From: an uncultured Collinsella sp.
GTDB lineage: Bacteria > Actinomycetota > Coriobacteriia > Coriobacteriales > Coriobacteriaceae
Direction of reading: 5' to 3'
Assembly: GCA_905199225.1 (NCBI GenBank)
Contig: CAJKFS010000043.1
Coordinates: 1-18,659 of the forward strand
DNA: 18,659 nt
The notes under the pieces were generated by a model, which was not told the origin of the DNA, did no database searches, and saw only the letters and a program-made list of their open reading frames with translations. Below are positions 8,149 to 14,776 of this stretch, piece by piece. The first letter of the stretch is position 1, and each line of letters opens with the position of its first letter. A program made the position numbers and the translations under genes.

Positions 8149-8787
8149 GTGGCAAACGAGAGCAATAAGGAACTGACGAGTGTTTGGACGCCCGCCAACA
8201 TCGTGACGTGCGTTCGCATCGTCTTTATCCCGGTGTTCATGATCGTGTCGGCGCTTTCTCACACGAGTGTTGCTGGTACGGATTGGAGCATCTTCGACGG
8301 CCCGCTCGCCGCCGCTGCCTTCATTCTGTATGTGATCCTGTCGTGCACCGATAAGGTCGACGGTTATCTGGCGCGTTCGCGCAACGAGATCACCGACTTC
8401 GGTAAATTCTTGGACCCCATCGCCGATAAGCTGCTCGTGTTCTCGGCCCTGCTGCTGTTCTTGGATTTTGGTGCGGTGACCGTGTGGTCCGTGTTCATTA
8501 TCCTGTTCCGTGAGCTTCTGGTGAGCGCCCTTCGCATGGTCGCGAGTGCGGCCGGTGTGGTCGTTGCGGCCGATAAGCTCGGCAAGTACAAGACGGCAAC
8601 CACGATGGTCTCCATCTGCGGTTACCTGTGCGTTTTTGCTATGGCCGGCTTGCACCTTGGCCCGGTGGCGCTGACGCTCGGCATCTACTCGGTGTCGCGC
8701 TTCCTGTATGCCGTTGCCGTTGTCTTGACCGTTATCTCGGGCGCCCAGTACTTCTGGAACTGCCGCAAGATCGTCTTTTCGGTCTAG
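8149..8787 (+). CDS. pgsA: CDP-diacylglycerol--glycerol-3-phosphate 3-phosphatidyltransferase
   Basis: PgsA is an integral membrane enzyme that joins CDP-diacylglycerol to glycerol-3-phosphate, giving phosphatidylglycerol phosphate, the committed step to phosphatidylglycerol and cardiolipin. The 212-residue protein has several hydrophobic segments and the full CDP-alcohol phosphotransferase signature: D68, D71-G72, A75-R76, G85, D89 and D93 at the exact family spacing. It starts with the typical WTPANIVTCVRI. The start is GTG at 8149, chosen because AGGAG (8138-8142) lies 6 bases before it; that ribosome site overlaps the rimO stop codon, so translation is probably coupled to rimO. A different CDP-alcohol phosphotransferase is possible, but the sequence style and the cinA neighbour favour PgsA. 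Confidence 0.93.
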   Translation: MANESNKELTSVWTPANIVTCVRIVFIPVFMIVSALSHTSVAGTDWSIFDGPLAAAAFILYVILSCTDKVDGYLARSRNEITDFGKFLDPIADKLLVFSALLLFLDFGAVTVWSVFIILFRELLVSALRMVASAAGVVVAADKLGKYKTATTMVSICGYLCVFAMAGLHLGPVALTLGIYSVSRFLYAVAVVLTVISGAQYFWNCRKIVFSV

Positions 8788-8793
8788 GTCCTG

Positions 8794-9330
8794 GTGGGTA
8801 TGACGGACTCTTTTGAGCAGATTTTCGCACATAACGAGGAGCTGGCGCGCGATATCGTCGAGCGCGCGAGCGCTCGGGGCGTGACGGTTTCGACGGCTGA
8901 GTCTCTGACGGCGGGTATGATCGCCTCGACGATTGCCGATATCCCAGGCGCCTCGGCGGTGCTGCGTGGCGGTGCGGTGACCTACTGCGATGAGATTAAG
9001 CATCGCGTGCTGGGTGTTGAGCAGGAGACGCTCGACCGCTACACCGCGGTGTCGCTTCAAACTGCGCGCGAGATGGCGTCGGGTTCGCTGGAGCTGTACC
9101 AGAGCGATATTGCAGTGAGCGCAACGGGTTATGCCGGCCCCGGCGGTGGTACTGAGGACGATCCTGCTGGCACTTTCTATATTGGCTGGGCACATCGTTC
9201 CGCCGATGGGGGAGTGCCGGTCGTGGACTCTGTGCGCTGCCACTATGAGGGCGACCGTTCGTGTGTTCGTGCCCATGCGGTCACGGAGGCATTGGGTCGC
9301 ATTGTCTGCGTGCTCGATTCTATGGAATAG
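8794..9330 (+). CDS. CinA C-terminal domain protein (PncC-type amidase)
   Basis: This 178-residue protein is the CinA C-terminal domain on its own, without the N-terminal molybdopterin-binding-like domain of full CinA. The signature STAESLTAG lies at 33-41 and the second family block SATGYAGPGGGT at 109-120. Known members (PncC) deaminate nicotinamide mononucleotide to nicotinate mononucleotide in pyridine-nucleotide salvage; activity here is inferred. The start is uncertain: GTG at 8794 and ATG at 8800 are both in frame. Only a weak AGG (8786-8788), overlapping the pgsA stop, can serve as ribosome site. It is the last gene before a hairpin terminator. The pgsA-cinA-recA order is common in Gram-positive and actinobacterial genomes. 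Confidence 0.9.
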   Translation: MGMTDSFEQIFAHNEELARDIVERASARGVTVSTAESLTAGMIASTIADIPGASAVLRGGAVTYCDEIKHRVLGVEQETLDRYTAVSLQTAREMASGSLELYQSDIAVSATGYAGPGGGTEDDPAGTFYIGWAHRSADGGVPVVDSVRCHYEGDRSCVRAHAVTEALGRIVCVLDSME

Positions 9331-9337
9331 ACGTGTT

Positions 9338-9361
9338 TTAAGGGGCCTCCGGGCCCCTTAA
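9338..9361 (+). terminator. GC-rich hairpin terminator after cinA
   Basis: TAAGGGGCC and GGCCCCTTA, extended by one T-A pair, form a 10-bp stem (9338-9347 with 9352-9361) with the 4-base loop TCCG, eight bases after the cinA stop. The trailing T run is short (ATTGT), as is often seen in high-GC genomes. The flanking Ts and As make it usable in both directions. It separates the seven-gene run from recA. Confidence 0.75.
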
Positions 9362-9458
9362 TTGTGGAGATGGGGACCTCTGGCGGATTTGTCGTTTTCG
9401 CTGGTATTTGCCGTATCTCTATTTGTTGTGCCTTATTTGGGCTCCCTGCGGTCAAGTA

Positions 9459-9496
9459 TTTGGTCAGTGTTTGGTCGGCGATTGGTTGGGTTTTGG
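9459..9496 (+). promoter_or_regulatory. Helically phased TTGG motifs upstream of the recA promoter
   Basis: TTGG occurs at 9460, 9471, 9482 and 9493, that is, exactly every 11 bases; the first two are inside the longer direct repeat TTTGGTC (9459-9465 and 9470-9476). One more lies at 9437, 23 bases before the first. The array ends 32 bases before the recA -35 box. Its role is unknown; a protein-binding array on one face of the helix, or bent DNA, is an inference. Confidence 0.4.
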
Positions 9497-9528
9497 AAAG
9501 GCCCGCTGCATATGATTTATCTGAACGG

Positions 9529-9557
9529 TTGACCACGAACAGCCGTTCGTTTATGAT
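9529..9557 (+). promoter_or_regulatory. recA promoter
   Basis: TTGACC (9529-9534, five of six consensus) and TATGAT (9552-9557, five of six) are separated by exactly 17 bases. Transcription should start near 9564, giving a leader of about 24 bases that carries the ribosome site. The spacer contains the LexA box, so repressor binding would block polymerase. Confidence 0.88.
9536..9549. promoter_or_regulatory. LexA (SOS) box
   Basis: CGAACAGCCGTTCG has perfect 5-base arms CGAAC/GTTCG around a 4-base centre, which is the Gram-positive and actinobacterial LexA operator (CGAAC-N4-GTTCG). It lies wholly between the -35 and -10 boxes of recA, the expected place for repression. LexA itself is not in this window. 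Confidence 0.88.
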
Positions 9558-9587
9558 CGATGCAGGTTGTTAAGAGGAGGGCTATTC

Positions 9588-10736
9588 ATGGCCAAGAATT
9601 CAGGTCCCGTACGTACCGTTCATGCTCGCACGACGGGTAAAGAGCGCGATGAGATGATCGCCACCACCAAGGCCGAGATCGAGAAGAAATTCGGCCAGGG
9701 TTCCATCATGAGGTACGGCGACGGTGGCCCCGAGCTCGAGGTCGAGGCCATCCCTACGGGCGCTCTGGCACTCGATGCCGCTCTGGGTATCGGCGGTGTG
9801 CCGCGCGGCCGAATCGTCGAGATCTACGGTCCCGAGTCCTCCGGTAAGACGACGCTTTCGCTCGAGATCTTGGCCGAGGCCCAGGCAATGGGTGGCGTTG
9901 TGGCATTTATCGATGCCGAGCACGCGCTCGATCCCACGTATGCCGCGCGCATCGGCGTGGATATCGACGAGGTGCTCATTTCCCAGCCCGATACGGGTGA
10001 GCAGGCGCTCGAGATCGTTGACATGCTTGTGCGTTCAGGTGCCATCGATGCCATCGTTGTCGACTCCGTCGCCGCGCTGACCCCGCGTGCCGAGATCGAG
10101 GGAGAAATCGGCGACACTACGGTCGGTCTTCAGGCTCGCCTGATGAGCCAGGCGCTCCGCAAGCTCGCCGGCTCGCTGTCTAAGTCCAACACGACGTGCA
10201 TCTTCATTAACCAGCTGCGTGAGAAGATCGGCGTCATGTTCGGCAACCCCGAGACCACGACGGGCGGTCGCGCCCTTAAGTTCTTCTCTTCGGTGCGTAT
10301 CGACATTCGCCGCATCGACAGCATTAAGCTTAAGGACGAGGTTATCGGTAACCGCGTGCGCGCCAAGGTCGTTAAGAACAAGGTGGCAGCTCCGTTCCGT
10401 TCTGCTGAGTTCGACATCATGTACGGTACGGGCATCTCTAAGGAGGGCTCGATTCTGGACATGGCTGTCGAGTGCGGCATCTGCAAGAAGATGGGCTCCT
10501 GGTTTGCCTATGGCGAGGACAAGCTCGGCAACGGTCGCGAGGCCGCCAAGGCTTTCCTGCGCGAACACCCCGATTGCGCCGACGAGATTGAGCATAAGGT
10601 TCGCCTTGCCTGCGGACTTGAGTTTGATGACGATGCTCCGTCCGAGGTCGAGCTGACCGATCAGCCTGCGCCTGAGGAGTTTGATGAGCTTTACGCCATC
10701 GATGGTTCCGCTATGCTCGATGATGACGACGAGTAG
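9588..10736 (+). CDS. recA: Recombinase RecA
   Basis: RecA forms filaments on single-stranded DNA, drives strand exchange in recombinational repair, and triggers LexA self-cleavage. The 382-residue protein has Walker A GPESSGKTT (81-89), the second ATPase block VVDSVAAL (157-164), the L2-region NPETTTGGRALKF (220-232) and an acidic C-terminal tail (about 346-382, ending DDDDE). Early residues KKFGQGSIMRYG are family-typical. The ATG at 9588 is chosen over an in-frame TTG at 9567 because GAGGAGG (9574-9580) lies 7 bases before the ATG and would sit inside the coding region of the longer form. The gene has its own SOS-type promoter and is followed 11 bases later by recX. Confidence 0.98.
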   Translation: MAKNSGPVRTVHARTTGKERDEMIATTKAEIEKKFGQGSIMRYGDGGPELEVEAIPTGALALDAALGIGGVPRGRIVEIYGPESSGKTTLSLEILAEAQAMGGVVAFIDAEHALDPTYAARIGVDIDEVLISQPDTGEQALEIVDMLVRSGAIDAIVVDSVAALTPRAEIEGEIGDTTVGLQARLMSQALRKLAGSLSKSNTTCIFINQLREKIGVMFGNPETTTGGRALKFFSSVRIDIRRIDSIKLKDEVIGNRVRAKVVKNKVAAPFRSAEFDIMYGTGISKEGSILDMAVECGICKKMGSWFAYGEDKLGNGREAAKAFLREHPDCADEIEHKVRLACGLEFDDDAPSEVELTDQPAPEEFDELYAIDGSAMLDDDDE

Positions 10737-10747
10737 CGGTTACGCTC

Positions 10748-11440
10748 ATGTCGTATACGGTGACCGAGGCCACGGTCGTCTTTCCCGATAAGAAGGCGGC
10801 CTCCTCGTTTTCGAGCGGGTATGCGTCCAAAAAGCCTTGCGCACATATCGATTGTGAGCTTGAGGACGGTTTTGAGCGGTCCATTTGGATTCCCATGCGG
10901 GTCGCGCGCCTGTATGTCAAAAACCGCCCCGATCTTCCCTGTGATTGGGACAACTTTCGTGAGGCGGTGCAGCTCATCGAGCGTAAATGTGCACTTACCA
11001 TGGTGACCGAGATGCTTTCGCGACGTGATCACGCAACGGGCGAAGTTCGTGACAAGCTCGCTCGTTATGGCTTTCGCACGGCTGCTATCGATTTTGCCGT
11101 CGAGCGCGCCACCGAGTATCGCTTTTTAGACGAGAATCGCTTTTGCTCGTACTTTATCGAGGAACGCAAACGGCGCGGTTGGGGGCAGCGCAAGATCGAG
11201 ACCGAGCTTAAACGCCGTCATGTTGTTCTTGATGATATCCCCGGCTATCCCGAGGACTTTTTTGCCGTCGACGATGATTTGGCACGGGCGTCTGCTTTGC
11301 TCGCCAAACGCCGCGTTTCCGAGGCGCGAGGGTTCGAAAAGCTCGTTCGATTTTTGATGGGCAAGGGCTTTTCGTATCAGATCGCGGCCGATGCCGTAAA
11401 GGCGCGCCTTGATGCCGAAAAAGAGGAATGTGCAGTTTAG
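10748..11440 (+). CDS. recX: RecA regulator RecX
   Basis: RecX binds the RecA filament and limits its growth and activity. The protein has 230 residues, with the RecX three-helix repeat pattern: EMLSRRDHATGEVRDKLARYGF (88-109), then DENRFCSYFIEERKRRGWGQRKI (128-150), then a third repeat after residue 190 (FEKLVRFLMGKGFSYQIAADAV). The first 70 residues are less conserved. The ATG at 10748 is 11 bases after the recA stop and no clear ribosome site precedes it, so RecX is probably made in small amounts by read-through from recA, which fits its role as a modulator. It shares the SOS promoter of recA. Confidence 0.92.
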   Translation: MSYTVTEATVVFPDKKAASSFSSGYASKKPCAHIDCELEDGFERSIWIPMRVARLYVKNRPDLPCDWDNFREAVQLIERKCALTMVTEMLSRRDHATGEVRDKLARYGFRTAAIDFAVERATEYRFLDENRFCSYFIEERKRRGWGQRKIETELKRRHVVLDDIPGYPEDFFAVDDDLARASALLAKRRVSEARGFEKLVRFLMGKGFSYQIAADAVKARLDAEKEECAV

Positions 11441-11467
11441 GCGCATGTGCTATTCCGCCCTGCCGTT

Positions 11468-11488
11468 CACGGCGTTTTAGCCGCCGTG
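11468..11488 (+). terminator. Hairpin after recX
   Basis: CACGGCG (11468-11474) pairs with CGCCGTG (11482-11488), a 7-bp GC-rich stem with a 7-base loop, starting 28 bases after the recX stop. No T run follows directly (TTGGGGCC). A competing smaller stem, GCCG-TTCA-CGGC, overlaps it. Position between recX and the rny promoter fits a weak terminator. Confidence 0.4.
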
Positions 11489-11502
11489 TTGGGGCCATTT
11501 AT

Positions 11503-11531
11503 TTGACAGTTGTTGCGGTTCAACGTACGAT
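11503..11531 (+). promoter_or_regulatory. rny operon promoter
   Basis: A perfect TTGACA (11503-11508) and TACGAT (11526-11531, five of six consensus) are 17 bases apart. Transcription should start near 11538, leaving a leader of about 160 bases before rny. Confidence 0.82.
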
Positions 11532-11560
11532 AATTAGTGTCATTTGCTTTGTGATATGTG

Positions 11561-11590
11561 CTCATCTGTGATGAGTTTGTTTATATGTTT
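11561..11590 (+). promoter_or_regulatory. Leader hairpin 1 of rny with T-rich tail
   Basis: CTCATC (11561-11566) pairs with GATGAG (11570-11575) over a TGT loop and is followed at once by TTTGTTTATATGTTTATC. The stem is short (6 bp, three GC pairs), so it would be a weak pause or attenuator at best. Confidence 0.35.
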
Positions 11591-11636
11591 ATCTGTATCC
11601 GACCCGCATAAGCTGCGCCCATATTACTCAAATGTC

Positions 11637-11669
11637 GCGAGCCGTTCATAAGGACGGTTCGCTTTGTTG
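11637..11669 (+). promoter_or_regulatory. Leader hairpin 2 of rny, attenuator-like
   Basis: GCGAGCCGT (11637-11645) pairs with ACGGTTCGC (11654-11662), nine pairs including one G-T, around an 8-base loop, and is followed by TTTGTTGTG. It ends 24 bases before the rny ribosome site. The layout could be a leaky terminator or a protein/RNase target site in the leader. Confidence 0.45.
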
Positions 11670-11697
11670 TGTAACGAATCCATAAAAAGGAGTGAGC

Positions 11698-13248
11698 ATG
11701 CCTATCATCGCAGCGCTCGTTGGCATCGTTTTGGGTGCCATCGCCGCCATTGCCTACATGCGCACCGCCAAGCAGGGTAGTCTTCACGAGGCCGACGAAA
11801 AGATCCAGTCGGCACACGCACAGGCTGAGTCCCTGATCGGTGATGCAAAGCGTCAGGCCGAGACCCTCAAAAAAGAGGCTCTGCTCGAGGCTAAAGAGGA
11901 GATCATCAAGAACAAGCAGGCCGCCGAGGCCGAGGACAAGCAGCGTAAGAGCGAGATTCGTACGCTCGAGAACCGCGTGATGCAGCGCGAGGAATCCCTC
12001 GATCGCCGCAACGACGCTCTCGACAAGCGCGAGCATCAGCTGTCCAGTCAGGCCGGTCAGGTCGAGAAGCGCTCCCGTGAGCTCGAGGAACTCTGCGCAA
12101 AGCAGACCTCCGAGCTCGAGCGTATCGCCGACCTTACCCGCGAGGATGCCCACAAGGAGCTCCTCGATAAGGTTCGCGGCGAGGTCACCCACGAGGCCGC
12201 CACGATCATTCGCGAGTCCGAGCAGCAGGTTCGCGCCGAGTGCCACAAGACCGCCCAGGAGATTCTTTCCCTGGCGATTCAGCGCTGCGCTGCCGACCAC
12301 ACTGCCGAGGTCACCGTTACCTCCGTGCACATTCCCTCTGATGACCTCAAGGGCCGTATCATCGGTCGCGAGGGTCGCAACATCCGGACCTTCGAGCAGG
12401 TTTCCGGTGTCAACCTCGTGATCGACGATACGCCCGAGACCGTCGTTCTTTCGAGCTTCGACCCGGTCCGTCGCGAGACCGCCCGTGTCGCCCTCGAGAA
12501 CCTCATCGCCGACGGCCGCATTCACCCCGCCCGCATCGAGGAGATGTATCACAAGGCTGCCGACCTGGTTCAGCAGCGCGTGCGCGAGGCTGGCGAGCAG
12601 GCTGCCTTCGATACCGGCATTCACGACCTGCACCCCGAGATCGTCAAGACCCTTGGTGCCCTGCGCTACCGTACTTCGTTTGGTCAGAACGTGCTTCAGC
12701 ACTCCCTCGAAGTCTCTGACCTGTGCGGCGTGATGGCTTCCGAGCTTGGCCTGGACGTTGTGACCGCCAAGCGCGCCGGCCTGCTGCACGACCTGGGCAA
12801 GGCAATTGACCACGACGTCGAGGGCCCGCATGCCGTCATCGGCGCCGAGCTTGCCCGCCGTTATGGCGAGAAGCCTGTTATCGTTCATGCTATCGAGGCT
12901 CACCATGCCGATGTCGACCCCAACACGGTGCTCGATGTCCTGGTACAGGCCGCTGATGCTGTCTCTGCTTCTCGCCCCGGTGCCCGTCGCGAGTCTGCCG
13001 AGAGCTACATCAAGCGTCTTGAGAAGCTCGAGGAGATCGCCAACTCCCATGAAGGCGTCGAGCGTACCTATGCCATGCAGGCTGGTCGCGAGGTCCACGT
13101 CATGGTTCAGCCGGACAAGATCTCCGATGCCCAGTCCACGGTCCTAGCTCACGATATCGCCCATCAGATCGAGGAAGAGATGGAGTATCCCGGTCAGGTG
13201 CGCGTCGTCGTGATTCGCGAGAGCCGCGCTGTCGATATCGCTAAATAA
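11698..13248 (+). CDS. rny: Ribonuclease Y
   Basis: RNase Y is a membrane-tethered endoribonuclease that starts mRNA decay in many Gram-positive bacteria. The 516-residue protein has the full layout: an N-terminal membrane segment (2-21), a long charged coiled coil (about 28-185), a KH RNA-binding domain (about 205-270, with the GREG loop at 223-226), and an HD phosphohydrolase domain with catalytic H364-D365 in LLHDLGKAIDH. Length matches the Bacillus enzyme (about 520). The ATG at 11698 is chosen because AAGGAG (11687-11692) is 5 bases upstream and overlaps the alternative GTG at 11692. It leads a probable operon with the GHKL ATPase (1 base later) and spoVS. Its long structured leader suggests control after transcription starts. 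Confidence 0.97.
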   Translation: MPIIAALVGIVLGAIAAIAYMRTAKQGSLHEADEKIQSAHAQAESLIGDAKRQAETLKKEALLEAKEEIIKNKQAAEAEDKQRKSEIRTLENRVMQREESLDRRNDALDKREHQLSSQAGQVEKRSRELEELCAKQTSELERIADLTREDAHKELLDKVRGEVTHEAATIIRESEQQVRAECHKTAQEILSLAIQRCAADHTAEVTVTSVHIPSDDLKGRIIGREGRNIRTFEQVSGVNLVIDDTPETVVLSSFDPVRRETARVALENLIADGRIHPARIEEMYHKAADLVQQRVREAGEQAAFDTGIHDLHPEIVKTLGALRYRTSFGQNVLQHSLEVSDLCGVMASELGLDVVTAKRAGLLHDLGKAIDHDVEGPHAVIGAELARRYGEKPVIVHAIEAHHADVDPNTVLDVLVQAADAVSASRPGARRESAESYIKRLEKLEEIANSHEGVERTYAMQAGREVHVMVQPDKISDAQSTVLAHDIAHQIEEEMEYPGQVRVVVIRESRAVDIAK

Positions 13249-13249
13249 C

Positions 13250-14335
13250 ATGAGCGACGCGAACGAGCTCATCTCATTTATCGCGTCGATGTCGGGGGAG
13301 GGCAACCTTCGCGTCGAGGAGAACCTTGGCGAGGGGTATGTCCGCCTCCGCGTTTCGGAAGCCGAGCGGCGCCAGGCAAAGCACGACATTCAGCATGTCG
13401 AGGATATCGTCATCGAAATGCTCCGTAATGCTCGCGATGCCGGCGCCGACAAGGTCTATCTCGCTACGACCAAGGAAGATGGCGTCCGCACGCTTGTCTT
13501 TCTGGATAACGGTTCGGGTGTTCCGCAGGATATGCAAGAGCGAATCTTCGATGCCCGCGTTACCTCCAAGCTCGAGAGCATGAAGATGGACCGTTGGGGC
13601 GTTCACGGTCGTGGCATGGCATTGTTTTCGATCAAGCAGAACACCGACGAGGCCCGTGTGGTCACGTCTGGTGTCGACCTTGGCTCGGCCTTTAAGGTGA
13701 GCGTTGCGGCCGACCGCCTCAGTGAGCGTGCCGATCAGTCCAGCTGGCCCCAGGCCGTCAAGGATGAGGACGGACGTTATGCCTGTGCTCGCGGCCCGCA
13801 TAATATTATTCGCGCTGCTTGTGAGTTTGCGCTCGAGGAGTTGCGTGGTTGCGATGTCTATCTTGGTTCTCCGTCTGAGATTGCCGCGACCCTTTATGCT
13901 CAGGCGTCAAGTCGGCTCGATACGTCGCGTCTCCTGTTTATTGATGACGAGAGCGAGCTTCCGGTTGTCGACCGTTTAGGCCTTGCCTCTGATGCCGAGG
14001 ACTTTATCCGTATCTGTTCGGGTTTGGGTCTTGAGATGTCTGAGCGCACGGCCCATCGCATTTTGGCAGGGCAGATTAAGCCCGTTCGCGGTGTGACTGC
14101 GCGTCTGCTGCGCGAGCGTGATTCGTCCTCGCATGCGCCGGCTCCTGTCGATCTCGCGAAGGATCGTCGCGGGCTACGTATTGCCAAGGATGACATGGCA
14201 CAGTTTTCGCGTGCTGTGGAGCGCGACTTTAATGACCTTGCCGCCCGGTACTATCTCAACCTTTGCGGCGACCCAAAGATTCGTGTTTCGCGTGATCGAA
14301 TCACCGTGACCTTCGATCTTGCCAAAGAGGAATAG
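13250..14335 (+). CDS. Uncharacterised GHKL-fold ATP-binding protein
   Basis: This 361-residue protein has an N-terminal GHKL (Hsp90/histidine-kinase/MutL type) ATP-binding fold. The N box is E56-MLR-N60-ARDAGA, the G1 box is D86-NGSG-VP (86-92), an F-box-like RIFDARVTSK follows (98-107), and the lid is WGVHGRGMALFSIK (116-129). The Glu of the N box suggests ATP hydrolysis, as in Hsp90 and MutL, more than a kinase. There is no His-phosphotransfer helix, receiver, membrane segment or recognisable MutL or gyrase transducer domain. The C-terminal 160 residues, mostly helical and charged, match nothing I recognise. The ATG comes one base after the rny stop with no ribosome site, so translation is likely coupled to rny, implying a related job. 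Function is unknown; RNase Y- or SpoVS-linked remodelling is a guess. Confidence 0.85.
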   Translation: MSDANELISFIASMSGEGNLRVEENLGEGYVRLRVSEAERRQAKHDIQHVEDIVIEMLRNARDAGADKVYLATTKEDGVRTLVFLDNGSGVPQDMQERIFDARVTSKLESMKMDRWGVHGRGMALFSIKQNTDEARVVTSGVDLGSAFKVSVAADRLSERADQSSWPQAVKDEDGRYACARGPHNIIRAACEFALEELRGCDVYLGSPSEIAATLYAQASSRLDTSRLLFIDDESELPVVDRLGLASDAEDFIRICSGLGLEMSERTAHRILAGQIKPVRGVTARLLRERDSSSHAPAPVDLAKDRRGLRIAKDDMAQFSRAVERDFNDLAARYYLNLCGDPKIRVSRDRITVTFDLAKEE

Positions 14336-14341
14336 TGCCTT

Positions 14342-14359
14342 TACCGAGTCCACTCGGTA
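14342..14359. promoter_or_regulatory. Dyad between the GHKL gene and spoVS
   Basis: TACCGAG (14342-14348) and CTCGGTA (14353-14359) form a perfect 7-bp stem over TCCA, six bases after the GHKL gene stop. The following CGATACAG has no T run, so it is more likely an RNA-stability or processing hairpin, or an operator, than a terminator. Confidence 0.4.
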
Positions 14360-14409
14360 CGATACAGTTATTGCAGTTAAAACGTACTTTTAAACGCAGG
14401 AGTTTCTTC

Positions 14410-14727
14410 ATGGATTGCCTGAAGGTATCAAGCAAATCATCGCCCGCGTCCGTTGCCGGCGCCATCGCCGGCATGGTCAAGGATGGTGTACCCGTCAACA
14501 TCCAGTGTGTCGGCGCCGGTGCGGTCAACCAGGCCATTAAGGCCGTGGCTATCGCGCGCGGTTTTTTGATTCCAACCGGTTTTGATATTTCCTGCGCGCC
14601 CGTGTTCTCCGACATCCTCATTAACGGGGAGTCGCGCACGGCCATCCGCCTTTCTATCTACGTTCACCAGATCAATCGAGCTGCTATGGATAACGTCGTC
14701 ATGGATGATGTTAAGCCTGTGGCATAG
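14410..14727 (+). CDS. spoVS: Stage V sporulation protein S-like (SpoVS)
   Basis: SpoVS is a small Alba-fold protein, probably nucleic-acid binding, needed for normal sporulation in Bacillus but present in many bacteria that never sporulate. The 105-residue protein follows the family closely: LKVSSKSSPASVAGAIAG (4-21), VGAGAVNQAIKAVAIARGF (34-52), and ESRTAIRLSIYV (74-85). Bacillus SpoVS is about 86 residues, so residues 87-105 are an extra tail. The ATG at 14410 is chosen because AGGAG (14398-14402) lies 7 bases upstream; the frame is open further upstream but without a ribosome site. The rny-to-spoVS order is shared with Bacillus, with a different gene between. In this non-sporulating lineage (inferred) the role must be other than spore formation. 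Confidence 0.93.
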   Translation: MDCLKVSSKSSPASVAGAIAGMVKDGVPVNIQCVGAGAVNQAIKAVAIARGFLIPTGFDISCAPVFSDILINGESRTAIRLSIYVHQINRAAMDNVVMDDVKPVA

Positions 14728-14776
14728 CTTCTGCTTGCCTCGATTCGCCTCCCTTCCATCGTTAGGACTTATGCAC

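Noticed and set aside
6235..9276. A 1013-codon open frame on the minus strand opposite yajQ, rimO, pgsA and cinA
   Set aside because: Its protein is rich in His, Arg, Asp and Gly without any domain, as expected from the mirror of high-GC third-position codons. Four well-recognised genes occupy the other strand.
9364..9573. A 69-codon plus-strand frame between cinA and recA
   Set aside because: It has no ribosome site or family match and runs through the recA promoter and LexA box, which better explain the region.
9567..9587. Upstream TTG start for recA
   Set aside because: The strong GAGGAGG ribosome site would lie inside the coding region, and the extra seven residues are not RecA-like.
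11581..13098. A 505-codon minus-strand open frame opposite rny
   Set aside because: It is Leu/Gly/Asp-rich without recognisable motifs and mirrors the RNase Y coding strand.
14358..14363. TACGAT as a -10 box for spoVS
   Set aside because: It matches the rny -10 box, but no -35-like hexamer is found 16-18 bases upstream, and it overlaps the dyad.
14335..14409. Longer spoVS reading from a GTG at 14335
   Set aside because: The added 25 residues have no family match and cover the dyad; AGGAG at 14398-14402 fits the ATG at 14410.
14582..14776. Longer miaB reading starting inside spoVS
   Set aside because: It overlaps spoVS coding sequence and lacks a ribosome site; MiaB similarity begins after the ATG at 14777.
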